A DNA stretch of 64,000 nucleotides from DASZRZ01 sp963732925 (GTDB lineage: Bacteria > Acidobacteriota > Terriglobia > Terriglobales > Acidobacteriaceae): the NCBI GenBank assembly GCA_963732925.1, contig CAVTBJ010000012.1:186001-250000 (forward strand), written 5' to 3'. The position numbers were made by a program, and so were the translations under genes. A model generated the notes under the pieces. It did not search any database. It was not told the DNA's origin and saw only the letters and a program-made list of their open reading frames with translations. Shown here one piece after another: positions 27,442 to 35,933 of the stretch (positions within the stretch are counted from its first letter, which is position 1; every line of letters starts with the position of its first letter).

Positions 27442-30400
27442 ATGATGCCCAACCGCTGGGCTCAAATAGAGCAGCTCTACCACGCCGCGCTGGAACGCGA
27501 GGTGCACGAGCGCGAACGCTATCTGGCGGAAGCTTGCGCGGGGGATGAATTACTGCGCCTCGAGGTGGAGTCGCTGCTCTCCCAGGAGACGGAATCTGCA
27601 GAGATTCTGCACTCCGATGGTCTGGCTTCTGCTGCCGCAACTGCCCTGGTCCCTTCCCCTCGCGGCTTCCTCGTTGGGAAGGAGGTCGGCTCCTATCAAA
27701 TCATCTCCTTGCTGGGCGCAGGCGGCATGGGGGAGGTATATCGTGCCCGGGATCGTCGTCTGCAGCGTGACGTCGCGCTTAAGGTTCTTCCTCCTGGATT
27801 ACTGTGCGATGAGCATGCGCGGAGTCGCTTCCGTAAGGAAGCGCTTGCGCTCGCCAAGTTGAACCACCCCAATATTGCGGCGGTATACGACGTCGGGGAG
27901 CAGGATGGATTGGACTATCTGGTGATGGAATGTGTCCCAGGTGAACCGCTGGACCAGAAACTGCGATCGGGTCCGCTCTCGTTGAATGACATTCTGTCCT
28001 TGGGGCAAGAGATCGCTGCCGCTTTGGAAGAGGCGCACGGACAGGGCGTGATTCATCGCGACCTGAAGCCTGCGAACATTCTCGTCACGCCCAGGGGCCA
28101 TGCCAAGATTTTGGACTTTGGTGTGGCTAAGGTGCTGGCGGCTGCGGAGGATCCGGAAGGAAGCCACGGGTTCGGAGAGACACGCGGGCCTGTTGGCACG
28201 CCGGTGTATATGTCGCCCGAGCAGGTCGGAGGGAAACCTTTAGACCCGCGCACAGACTTATTTTCCTTCGGCATTGTTCTCTATGGCATGGCAACAAGCA
28301 CGCTGCCATTCGCGGGACAAACCTGGGCAGCCATTTCCAATTCCATCTGCAATCATGCTCCGGTTCCGGTTAGGCAAGCGAATCCCGACCTGCCGGCGGA
28401 AGTAGAACGCATCATCAACAAGTGCCTGGAAAAGGATTGTAATCACCGATATCAGCACGCTTCGGAAATTTGCGCTGATCTCCGCCGGCTGCAGCGCGAC
28501 CAGGAATCGAAAGCCATCGCTAGCAGGCAGACCGCGATCTGGGCTGCGCCCCGAAACCGCTGGAAAACCATAGTGGGCGCCGGACTGAGTGTCTTGGCGC
28601 TTGTAATCGCTGGCTACTTCTATTTCCATCCCGGACCCAAGCTCACCGAAAGGGACACCGTCGTATTGGCGGAGTTTTCGAACACCACCGGGGATCCTGT
28701 ATTTGACGAAACCCTTCGTCAGGGTGTGGCCGTACAACTGCAACAGTCACCACTTCTAAGTCTGATCTCGGAGGAGCGCGTCCGGCACGTACTGCGGCTG
28801 ATGGGAAAACCTGCCGATGCTCGTCTTACTCCCGAAATTGCCCGGGAGATCTGCGAGCGAACTGGCAGCGCCGCCGTTCTGGATGGCTCGATTACCCGTC
28901 TGGGCAATGAGTTTGTGCTCGGAATCAGCGCAAAAGACTGCCGTACCGGAGACATTTTTGACCAGGAGCAGGCGCAAGCGGCACGAAAAGAAGAAGTGCT
29001 GAACACCTTGGGTCAAATTGCCAGGCAATTTAGGACGCGAATGGGAGAATCCCTAACAAGTATCCAGCAACATTCGATGCCATTGGCCGAGGCAACCACA
29101 CCGTCCCTAGAAGCACTGAAAGCGTACAGCACAGGATTAAAGGTAACATTCTCCGCTGGTTCTGCTTCCGCCATACCACTTCTGAAGCGGGCCGTCGCCA
29201 TCGACCCGGAATTTGCCATGGCACAGGCGCAATTGGGGCTGAATTACAGCAGCATGGGGGAATCCGTACTGTCCCGGGAGAGCACCATCAAAGCCTATCA
29301 GTTGCGGGATCGTGCCAGCGAGCGGGAGAAGTTTTTCATTACCGTTAATTACGAACGCAGCGTGACGGGCAACCTCGAGAAGGCACAGCAAACCTGTGAA
29401 TTGTGGGCGCAAACCTATCCGCGTGACCCGTTTCCCCATGGGTTGCTCTCAGGATTTATTAATCAGGGTGCCGGTAAGTATGAGCAGTCCATCGAGGAAG
29501 CGAAAACGGCAATTCGGCTCGATCCGGATTTGTCTCCAGCATATTTGAATCTTGCTTTCGACTACTTTTATCTGGATCGCCCGGCAGAAGTGGAAAACGT
29601 TCTCAGGCAGGCTACTGCGCGCCACCTCGAGATGCCGGAGTTTTTCCTCTTGCGGTATTTCATCGCTTTTCTCAATGGGAATCAGCCGGCAATGCAGCGG
29701 GAAGTCGCTCAGGCTCGAGGCATACCCGGAGCGGAAGATTGGATGACCCATGTAGAGGCTCTGGTTCTGGCCTATTCTGGTCATGTGCAACAGGCCAGAA
29801 AAATGTCTGGTCGGGCCGTGAGCCTGGCTGAAGCGGCCGGGAACAAGGAAAGGGAAGCGACCTATGAAGCCGGAACCGCGGTCTGGGAAGCCCTCTTCGG
29901 AAATGCGCCGGCGGCAAGGCGCAGTGCAGAGGCGGCACTTGCCCTTAGTCGCGGACGAGACGTCGAATACGCCGCGGCATTTGCAATGGCCGTGGCGGGC
30001 GATTCTGCCCGGCCGCGGGCTCTGGCGAAGGATCTGGAAGAACGCTTTCCAGAAGATACCTGTATCCGCTTCAATTACCTTCCGACCTTACGAGGGTTGG
30101 CCGCACTGAATCAGCATGACCCCGCAAGAGCCATCCAACAGTTACAGGTGGCGGCTCCCTACGAACTTGCCGTTCCGGGGATTAACTTTTTTGGGTTTTT
30201 TGGAACGCTCTATCCGGCTTATGTGCGTGGCGAGGCCTATTTGGCGGCCCGCCAAGGCGATAAGGCGGCAACCGAATTTCAGAAAATCCTCCATCATCGC
30301 GGCATCGTTTTCAGTGATCCTGCAAGTGCGGCGGCCCTTCTGCAATTGGCGAGAGCGTATGTGTTAGCCGGCGACGAATCGAGTGCAAGATCCTCCTACG

Positions 30401-30495
30401 ACGACTTCCTTGTTTTCTGGAGGGACGCCGACGCGGACATCCCGATTCTGAGGCAGGCTAAAGCCGAGTACGCAAAGCTTCAAGTTGGCGGCTAG
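27442..30495 (+). CDS. Transmembrane Ser/Thr protein kinase with TPR sensor region
   Basis: A 1017-residue receptor-type kinase. The kinase domain spans ~84-360: glycine loop GAGGMGEVYRARD (92-104), catalytic Lys in VALKV (~114), HRDLKPANIL (206-215), DFG at 227-229, and GTPVYMSPEQ in the activation segment. A membrane helix follows at ~374-392 (TIVGAGLSVLALVIAGYFYF). The outer part begins with a block seen in many acidobacterial kinases (LAEFSNTTGDPVFDETLRQG), then TPR-like repeats to the end. It likely senses a periplasmic cue and phosphorylates cytoplasmic targets. It forms a unit with the upstream sigma factor. Confidence 0.88.
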   Translation: MMPNRWAQIEQLYHAALEREVHERERYLAEACAGDELLRLEVESLLSQETESAEILHSDGLASAAATALVPSPRGFLVGKEVGSYQIISLLGAGGMGEVYRARDRRLQRDVALKVLPPGLLCDEHARSRFRKEALALAKLNHPNIAAVYDVGEQDGLDYLVMECVPGEPLDQKLRSGPLSLNDILSLGQEIAAALEEAHGQGVIHRDLKPANILVTPRGHAKILDFGVAKVLAAAEDPEGSHGFGETRGPVGTPVYMSPEQVGGKPLDPRTDLFSFGIVLYGMATSTLPFAGQTWAAISNSICNHAPVPVRQANPDLPAEVERIINKCLEKDCNHRYQHASEICADLRRLQRDQESKAIASRQTAIWAAPRNRWKTIVGAGLSVLALVIAGYFYFHPGPKLTERDTVVLAEFSNTTGDPVFDETLRQGVAVQLQQSPLLSLISEERVRHVLRLMGKPADARLTPEIAREICERTGSAAVLDGSITRLGNEFVLGISAKDCRTGDIFDQEQAQAARKEEVLNTLGQIARQFRTRMGESLTSIQQHSMPLAEATTPSLEALKAYSTGLKVTFSAGSASAIPLLKRAVAIDPEFAMAQAQLGLNYSSMGESVLSRESTIKAYQLRDRASEREKFFITVNYERSVTGNLEKAQQTCELWAQTYPRDPFPHGLLSGFINQGAGKYEQSIEEAKTAIRLDPDLSPAYLNLAFDYFYLDRPAEVENVLRQATARHLEMPEFFLLRYFIAFLNGNQPAMQREVAQARGIPGAEDWMTHVEALVLAYSGHVQQARKMSGRAVSLAEAAGNKEREATYEAGTAVWEALFGNAPAARRSAEAALALSRGRDVEYAAAFAMAVAGDSARPRALAKDLEERFPEDTCIRFNYLPTLRGLAALNQHDPARAIQQLQVAAPYELAVPGINFFGFFGTLYPAYVRGEAYLAARQGDKAATEFQKILHHRGIVFSDPASAAALLQLARAYVLAGDESSARSSYDDFLVFWRDADADIPILRQAKAEYAKLQVGG

Positions 30496-30626
30496 GGTGT
30501 TCGCACCGGTGCGACCAGATCGATGCCAAGTCGCTTTCCGGATAGCGACGGCCAAGGAACGAGGACTTTCGCTAAGCCCTTGTTGACTCAAAGCTTCTAT
30601 CGAGAGTTCGATCTCCAGCGATTGTA
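30496..30626. other. Start of a region of gene fragments
   Basis: From the kinase stop to the sigma factor at 32011 no intact gene is visible. The stretch is a mosaic of partial coding sequences in both orientations, listed separately below. This first part holds nothing recognisable. Confidence 0.5.
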
Positions 30627-30806
30627 ATGGAAGTCCGGTTTTGTCCGCCCAATTCTGACTTCGTCCAGGAAATCCACCGCCTCACCTGTGGCGGTGTGGA
30701 TGCTGTTTTCGACGGCATCGGCGGCGACAACCTATGGCGCTCGCGCGTAGCGCTCCGTGAAGGCGACCGCGTGGTGGTCTACGGGTTCCAGGCCAAGCTG
30801 CAGGGA
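30627..30806 (+). pseudogene. Fragment of a zinc-type alcohol dehydrogenase/quinone oxidoreductase
   Basis: The translation DFVQEIHRLTCGGVDAVFDG, then IGGDNLWRSRVALREGDRVV and VYGFQ, is the NAD(P)-binding part of a medium-chain dehydrogenase/quinone oxidoreductase. Neither the N-terminal catalytic half nor the C-terminus is present, and the match fades after about 30800. It is a ~60-codon gene relic. Confidence 0.55.
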
Positions 30807-30907
30807 GGAAGGATGCTTCGGGCGCGCCGAAGGGGCGGCACCCGATTCGCGAGTCCGCGGTCTTGGGGTGGCACATCCTCCGGAACTGTTCTCTTGTCTG
30901 TATGCGC

Positions 30908-31202
30908 GGATCGATGAACAATGGGGTCGCGCCAGTTTCAAGCTTGTTCTGCCTTTGGAATGAGAACCTTCCGTTGCGGTATCGGGTCGAATTGGCTGGG
31001 CTGTTCCGATTATGGAACGTCTTGTTGGAAGCGTTTCAGAGTCACAAGCCAAGAGGTAGTGTTTCAGTGCATTGCGGCTTCCAATGGCCATTCCCTGTCC
31101 TCGTGCCGTCCAACATATTTCGCGCCTCCCCGGAGGATCTCAGCCCCAGCTGATGCGCTGTTCGGATCAAGCCTTTTACGTGGTGAAATTCAAAAATAAT
31201 CC
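30908..31202 (+). repeat. Dispersed repeat, copy 1 (HipA-kinase gene fragment)
   Basis: This stretch matches 50828-51082 in direct orientation. By eye there are about six mismatches over the last ~215 bases, and a 40-base insertion here at 30953-30992. It contains the end of an upstream ORF (read in copy 2 as ELAGLFRLWNVLLEAFQ) and the first ~38 codons of a HipA-like kinase (from ATG 31084: PCPRAVQHISRLPGGSQPQ, then FYVVKFKNNP). Similarity stops sharply at 31202, where a different gene fragment begins. Confidence 0.8.
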
Positions 31203-31335
31203 TCCACCCTGGAGTACTGGAACACGGACAAGCACGAGTGGGTAGTGGAGAACGAGCCGGTTTCGCTTGAAATCGGAAACTCCTCCGCCGACGTACGATT
31301 GCGCAGAACCATCAACATCGTGGGAGCGAGCACTT
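31203..31335 (+). pseudogene. Possible C-terminal fragment of a GH3-type beta-glucosidase
   Basis: Directly after the repeat the frame reads STLEYWNTDKHEWVVENEPV and SLEIGNSSADVRLRRTINI, which resembles the fibronectin-III-like C-terminal end of family 3 glycoside hydrolases (pattern WV...G.S..DIRL). Nothing else of such a gene is present. The assignment rests on a short motif. Confidence 0.35.
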
Positions 31336-31688
31336 CGGCAGCCATGGCCACCCTCCCCCGCGGTGCTAGCAGAGAGAGCGAGAGGAATGCCAGGTTGCAG
31401 AAGTATTGCTGCTGCGGATAGGAGCCAACCCAGCCAGCTTTCGAATGGAACTTTTCACGCGTGACACTCAGTGCCGCAGCCAGGTGGGAAAGTCCGCCGA
31501 AAGCGTTGCTGTGCAACAATCAGCCCACATTCGGCATCAATATCAGCTTGAACAGCTTCGATATTGCGGTGCAGGCGTACCCGTTTGACTGCTCAGCCCG
31601 CATCTGTCCCGTCACTGGCCAATAGCCAGGTGTTCTGATCTTGCTTCTTCTTTCGCTTCCCTTCAGAGAAGAATAAAGAAAGGGTGGC
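31336..31688. other. Non-coding mosaic sequence
   Basis: No intact gene is visible. One plus-strand frame (about 31460-31610) reads NNQPTFGINISLNSFDIAVQ and ends at TGA, which might be the tail of an unrecognised exported protein, but I cannot name it. Confidence 0.35.
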
Positions 31689-31958
31689 CTATTGCACGTC
31701 GACCGATCGGTGGCCCTCGTAGTGCATGATGTGATAGTAGGCGTCCCAGTTATTCCAGATGATAGGCGGAGACATGTGCGAAAGCGGATCGCGTAGGTAG
31801 ACAAGGAAATCCTGCAAGGCTTCGGGGGTATGGTAGATTCCCGTGAGCCAGTCTCCCCGGTACCAGTGCTTCCGCTTCCCGTACTCGGCAGCCGCCTCTG
31901 CCTTGTCAATTTCGTCGAAGGAAATACCCAGTTGTGTCGAAACGTGCTCTGGTATGCT
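31689..31958 (-). pseudogene. C-terminal fragment of an unrecognised protein
   Basis: The minus strand is open for 89 codons to a TAG at 31689-31691 with no start codon at its upstream end (a TAG precedes it in frame). The translation looks protein-like, with many aromatic residues: ISFDEIDKAEAAAEYGKRKH, then WYRGDWLTGIYHTPEALQDF and IIWNNWDAYYHIMHYEGHRS. I do not recognise the family. It is best read as the truncated end of a former gene, in line with the other fragments here. Confidence 0.4.
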
Positions 31959-32010
31959 CTAGGGGAAAACGACATCTCAAGCCAATATTGCACACGAGGT
32001 CAAAGACGGC

Positions 32011-32598
32011 TTGCCAGGAAAGCGGGATCACTCCGAACCCCTATCGCCAGGAAATCGGCGAGCGAACGAGAACGCTCGCCCTTTGTTGGAGGAAGAAGTC
32101 ACAGAACTCTATCGCTCCACGGCGGGGCGTCTTCTGGCGTATGCCATGGTCCTCGCCGGGAACGCAAGTCTGGCCCAGGAAGCAGTGCAGGAAGCATTTC
32201 TGCGCTATTACGTAGAGCGCGCCAAAGGCGAAGTGCAACGCCGAAGCAGCCGCTGGTTATTCCGGGTAACTCGAAATCACATTCTTGACCACCACAAGTC
32301 CTCTAGCGCAAGGACGTCCGTAAGCCTCGATCAGGCCCTTACCTATGGGGATGAACGGCTGTCTCCCCATGCCCTATTGGAACGGTCCGAGACCATAACA
32401 CAAGCGCTGCGCATACTGTCTCCCCGGGAGGTCGAGTGCTTGCAACTCAGGAGCGATGGATTCACCTACCAGGAGATCAGCGATTTTTTGGAAATTAAAA
32501 CCGGCACCGTCGGGTCGTTGCTGACGCGAGCTGGGAAAAAAATCCGACAGACATTTTGCCAGCCCGAGGTGTACGACGGGAATGGAACCGCATCATGA
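32011..32598 (+). CDS. ECF RNA polymerase sigma factor
   Basis: A sigma-70 ECF factor of up to 195 residues. TTG 32011 is the annotated start and is uncertain, as the ribosome-binding site is weak. Region 2 reads YAMVLAGNASLAQEAVQEAF, SSRWLFRVTRNHILDHHK, and region 4 LSPREVECLQLRSDGFTYQE, then IKTGTVGSLLTRAGKKIRQ. Its TGA overlaps the ATG of a small zinc anti-sigma factor (ATGA at 32595). The two form a coupled switch pair; the genes they control are not evident from the local sequence. Confidence 0.85.
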   Translation: MPGKRDHSEPLSPGNRRANENARPLLEEEVTELYRSTAGRLLAYAMVLAGNASLAQEAVQEAFLRYYVERAKGEVQRRSSRWLFRVTRNHILDHHKSSSARTSVSLDQALTYGDERLSPHALLERSETITQALRILSPREVECLQLRSDGFTYQEISDFLEIKTGTVGSLLTRAGKKIRQTFCQPEVYDGNGTAS

Positions 32599-32876
32599 AA
32601 CAATTGAACTCACGAGGCTTTCATCCTGCCGAAGAATGTGTGCTTGCCGCGTATGAAGGTGGAATGGCGGAAGGCGAATCCGTCAAGGTTCGCAAGCACG
32701 TCTCACATTGTGCGGCATGCCGGGATCGCTTGCGGCGGCTTCAGGAGGAATTGCAATTGTTCGAAGCCGCTGTACTCCCGCCCATTCCGACTTCTGCGCT
32801 CGAGCCCGGATTGCAACGCCTTCGCAAAGGAATTTCCGCCTGGAACGAAGCTCATCCGGAAATTACTGACTCTTAA
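32595..32876 (+). CDS. Small zinc-finger anti-sigma factor
   Basis: A 93-residue protein whose ATG lies inside the sigma-factor stop. The zf-HC2 pattern is visible as EGESVKVRKHVSHCAACRDR (H-x3-C-x2-C) with a preceding acidic helix (EECVLAAYEGGMAE). There is no membrane segment, so unlike the anti-sigma at 20.6-21.4 kb it would act in the cytoplasm, perhaps through zinc or redox chemistry at the cysteines. Confidence 0.8.
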   Translation: MKQLNSRGFHPAEECVLAAYEGGMAEGESVKVRKHVSHCAACRDRLRRLQEELQLFEAAVLPPIPTSALEPGLQRLRKGISAWNEAHPEITDS

Positions 32877-33163
32877 ATGCAGCGAAAAACGTCGGGGTCT
32901 CGGCTGATTCAACGATAGCTCACCAAGCCTCCCCGGCAGGACGCCGCGTTCAAAGTTCAGGTGTTGTTTGCGGCTGACCAATCCCCGGTTCTCTTGAAAC
33001 AGTTGCTGCCACAGCAGACGAAACCCGTTGACAACCGCGAAATTTCGGGAAAGCCTGCTGCCACTGCATACCGGCAGGATGTCCTCTGTCATTCGAAGAT
33101 CGCTCCTCTTTGTCGCAGCGAATCCTGGGAACACCTGCGACCAAAGCAACTTCTGACTCTGGG
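32877..33163. other. Intergenic region, no gene seen
   Basis: This 287-base stretch lies between the ends of the anti-sigma gene (+) and a PilZ gene (-). Open frames on the minus strand run into the anti-sigma gene and lack family features. No clear terminator was found. Confidence 0.4.
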
Positions 33164-33499
33164 CTACCCGGCAGTGCCGCTTTCCCAATCATCGGGAGGG
33201 AACGAAATACCCCAAAAATTTTCCGGATGGCTCAATTCGACAGCATACTCCTTCAGTCCAGGTTCAGCTTCCCAGACCACTCTCGCCTGTTGCTGACGCT
33301 TCGTCGCAGCATTCGTCAGCAAAACATCGCTCTGAACCACGAGCTCAGCCTGGCTACGTAGACGCGCTCCATGTTTGTTTACAACTAAGGTCTCGCCTGT
33401 TGTGTCCAGGGGACGCCGCTCCAAATCCGTTCCCTGAATTGCGACGGGTACTTTGATGAGGACGCGCGTGCTCCGGCGTCGAGTCATACTTGCGGCCAT
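33164..33499 (-). CDS. Small PilZ-type protein
   Basis: A 111-residue protein resembling stand-alone PilZ domains. It opens MAASMTRRRSTRVLIKVPVA, which gives the arginine-rich loop, and continues with the beta-barrel pattern TLVVNKHGARLRSQAELVVQ and QARVVWEAEPGLKEYAVELS. The usual (D/N)xSxxG motif is degenerate (NKHG), so c-di-GMP binding is doubtful. It is divergent from the HD-GYP/GGDEF gene, with 349 bases between the starts. Confidence 0.72.
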   Translation of the reverse strand: MAASMTRRRSTRVLIKVPVAIQGTDLERRPLDTTGETLVVNKHGARLRSQAELVVQSDVLLTNAATKRQQQARVVWEAEPGLKEYAVELSHPENFWGISFPPDDWESGTAG

Positions 33500-33848
33500 C
33501 GTGTCCCCCGTTTTCTCTTCAAACCGTTTCGAGGTCCTAAATTGTCACAATCTCACGTTCCTATGGCCCGAATGCCAAAACAGGATCATTGTTCCAATTT
33601 CGGAACAGCACAGTCAGTTCCTGGCCGCCTGTGGCAGTGCTGGTACTCGCGATCTGGAGCATCGGACCGGGATCGGTGCCAATGTTTGCTGCCCCAGGGA
33701 GACAAATTTTGTCACAAAGGCAGTCTGCAACCTGATTTACGCCACAAACAGGCCGTAACCGCCTGAAAATAGGGGCAAAACTTAAGTCACTTTGGAGCCG
33801 GGCTGGCAACCGACGTGCCTTGGGAATATTGTATTTTTTGGGAAGGCT
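33500..33848. other. Divergent promoter region of PilZ and HD-GYP genes
   Basis: 349 bases separate two divergent c-di-GMP-related genes and must contain their promoters. I see no gene and no certain riboswitch; a stretch near 33771-33810 recalls part of a GEMM riboswitch but lacks key elements (see rejected items). Confidence 0.45.
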
Positions 33849-35780
33849 ATGGGTATTCGCGCAGGATTTTGTGTTGCTTTCGGCACAGCATTTGGCCTCG
33901 GTTGCCTAGTTGTCTCTGGGACGGGATTGAACAGTGCTGCCGCTCGGTCGGCTTGCTACGCGGGAGCTGCCCTGCTGGCGTTTCTGGCGTTTCAAATCAG
34001 TTCTCGTACCTACCGTCTCTACCTCAGGAGAGTCGAGAACGAAACACAGCAGGTCGAATCCATGGCGGCCCTGCACGTGCGCACCATCGAGGCACTGGCG
34101 CTCGCAATTGACGCGAAACACCAAACAACGCGAGAGCACCTCGACAGGATGTTGGTTTATTCGCGAGAGATTGGTAGAGAAATGGGGCTCGGACGAGACG
34201 AACTCGACGCCCTGCAGACTGCAGCGCTGCTTCACGACGTCGGGCACTTGGCGGTTCCCGAGCAGATCATGATCAAGCCTGGAAAGTTGACTCCGGAGGA
34301 GTTTGAAAAAGTCAAAATTCATCCCATAGTGGGGGCTCAAATTCTCGAGCAAGTCGGATTCCCTTATCCGGTGGTACCGATTGTAAGAGCACATCACGAG
34401 CGGTGGGATGGAACGGGTTATCCCTATGGCCTCAAGGGCGAGGAGATCCCAATTGGAGCTCGTATTCTTTATGCCGTAGACGCTCTGCAAGCTATAGCCT
34501 CGGACCGGCCCTACCAGCGCGCGCTTCCGCTCAGAGAGGCAGTGGCGTATTTAGTACGTAAAGCTGGAACGGAATTCGATCCGCGGGTGGTGGAAGTCAT
34601 CCATAGGCGCTACGAAGACTTGGAGAGGCTCGCACAATTGCGGAATCACACGGCGGGCACTGTGCAGGTCCCCCCCATCAAAGTGAGCACAGCGGCCGGT
34701 GCGCCACGGCCCAAGGGGGATTGCGGATTCGTAGCTTCCATTGCTTCAGCTCGTTGGGAAGCGCAGACGCTTTGGCAGTTGAGCCATGACTTAGGTAGCT
34801 CACTCTCTCTACATGAGACCCTGACGCTGTTTTGCGCTCGGCTGCGGCCTCTGGTGCATTTCGATTCTGTCGCTTTTTACGTCCGTCGGGGCGAAACATT
34901 GCTTTGCGAGTATTCGGAAGGAAGCAACGCAGATATATTTTCCCGCCTGGAAATACCGGTGGGCGAAGGTCCCTCTGGCTGGGTGGCTCAGAGCGGCAAA
35001 GCTCTCATAAATGCAAGCCCCGCCCTGGAACCAGGATACACAACCAGCCAGTCGTCTGCCGATAGCGTATTGCGTTCTGCATTGGCGATCCCTCTGGGGT
35101 CAGCAAATGATGATATGCGGGGAGTGTTGACTTTATATCGTACCGAGCAGGATGGGTTTACGCAGAATGACCAGCGCGTTCTACTGGCGATAAACTCTAA
35201 GGTGGGCATATGCATTGAAAATGCGCTGAAATTCCAGCAAGTTGAGGACTCCGCAACAACGGACTATCTCACTGGATTGCCAAACACTCGAGCTTTGTTC
35301 TTGCACCTCGAGCGCGAAATTGCGCGCTGCAAACGGATAAAGACGCCGCTTGCGGTGATGGTCTGCGATTTGAACGGCTTCAAGCAGGTCAATGACAGGT
35401 TCGGACACTTGGAAGGCAACCGCATTTTGAAGGAATTCGCCGGTGTGCTGCGTGAAGTCTGCCGCGAGTACGATTACGTGGCACGAATGGGTGGAGATGA
35501 GTTCGTAATCATCGCCCCAGGGATGGAGCGAGAGGCTGCCCACAAAAGGGCGGTAACCCTGAATCGCCGCGTGGAAGAAATCGGTGAGCGCATCTGCGGG
35601 GATCGCCTACTCTCGATCAGCGTGGGAAGCTCCTTTCACAACGAGGACGGTACGAGTGCCGAACAACTGCTCCAAGAGGCGGATCGTCGCATGTACAGCC
35701 TCAAAGAAGAGTACTACGCACAATTGGAAGCGAGCGGCCCTCACGAGGAAGAACTGCCTCCCAAGCAAGCGGTTCCTTGA
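33849..35780 (+). CDS. HD-GYP, GAF and GGDEF domain c-di-GMP signalling protein
   Basis: A 643-residue protein carrying both a c-di-GMP hydrolase and a synthase domain. ATG 33849 is chosen to start a membrane-bound N-terminus (two hydrophobic stretches within residues 1-50). The HD-GYP domain (~60-270) has LLHDVGHLAVPEQI and HHERWDGTGYP, both intact. A GAF sensor (~310-455) follows. The C-terminal GGDEF domain (~475-635) has VARMGGDEFVII, also intact. It probably shifts between making and degrading c-di-GMP on a GAF signal. PilZ-type genes lie on both sides. Confidence 0.88.
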   Translation: MGIRAGFCVAFGTAFGLGCLVVSGTGLNSAAARSACYAGAALLAFLAFQISSRTYRLYLRRVENETQQVESMAALHVRTIEALALAIDAKHQTTREHLDRMLVYSREIGREMGLGRDELDALQTAALLHDVGHLAVPEQIMIKPGKLTPEEFEKVKIHPIVGAQILEQVGFPYPVVPIVRAHHERWDGTGYPYGLKGEEIPIGARILYAVDALQAIASDRPYQRALPLREAVAYLVRKAGTEFDPRVVEVIHRRYEDLERLAQLRNHTAGTVQVPPIKVSTAAGAPRPKGDCGFVASIASARWEAQTLWQLSHDLGSSLSLHETLTLFCARLRPLVHFDSVAFYVRRGETLLCEYSEGSNADIFSRLEIPVGEGPSGWVAQSGKALINASPALEPGYTTSQSSADSVLRSALAIPLGSANDDMRGVLTLYRTEQDGFTQNDQRVLLAINSKVGICIENALKFQQVEDSATTDYLTGLPNTRALFLHLEREIARCKRIKTPLAVMVCDLNGFKQVNDRFGHLEGNRILKEFAGVLREVCREYDYVARMGGDEFVIIAPGMEREAAHKRAVTLNRRVEEIGERICGDRLLSISVGSSFHNEDGTSAEQLLQEADRRMYSLKEEYYAQLEASGPHEEELPPKQAVP

Positions 35781-35933
35781 GAAGGACTCGAACCCTCGTG
35801 CGGTTCTGTTTCCCTTTGCACCTTCCATTTTTTATCACTGGCAAAAAGCGGCATCGGATTTCACGCCGACACTGGATCTATGATTGCGGACCCTGGATGC
35901 CATACTACCAACTACCAGATGCATCTGTGCCGT

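Noticed and set aside
33771..33810. Sequence recalling a c-di-GMP-I (GEMM) riboswitch upstream of the HD-GYP gene
   Set aside because: It has a GGGCAAA-like start and a GCCGGG stretch, but the GACGCAAAGCC core and the paired stems could not be found.
35781..35803. GAAGGACTCGAACCCTC, which looks like the T-arm of a minus-strand tRNA
   Set aside because: The matching acceptor strand and anticodon arm are absent at the right distance, so at most it is a chance match or a short relic.
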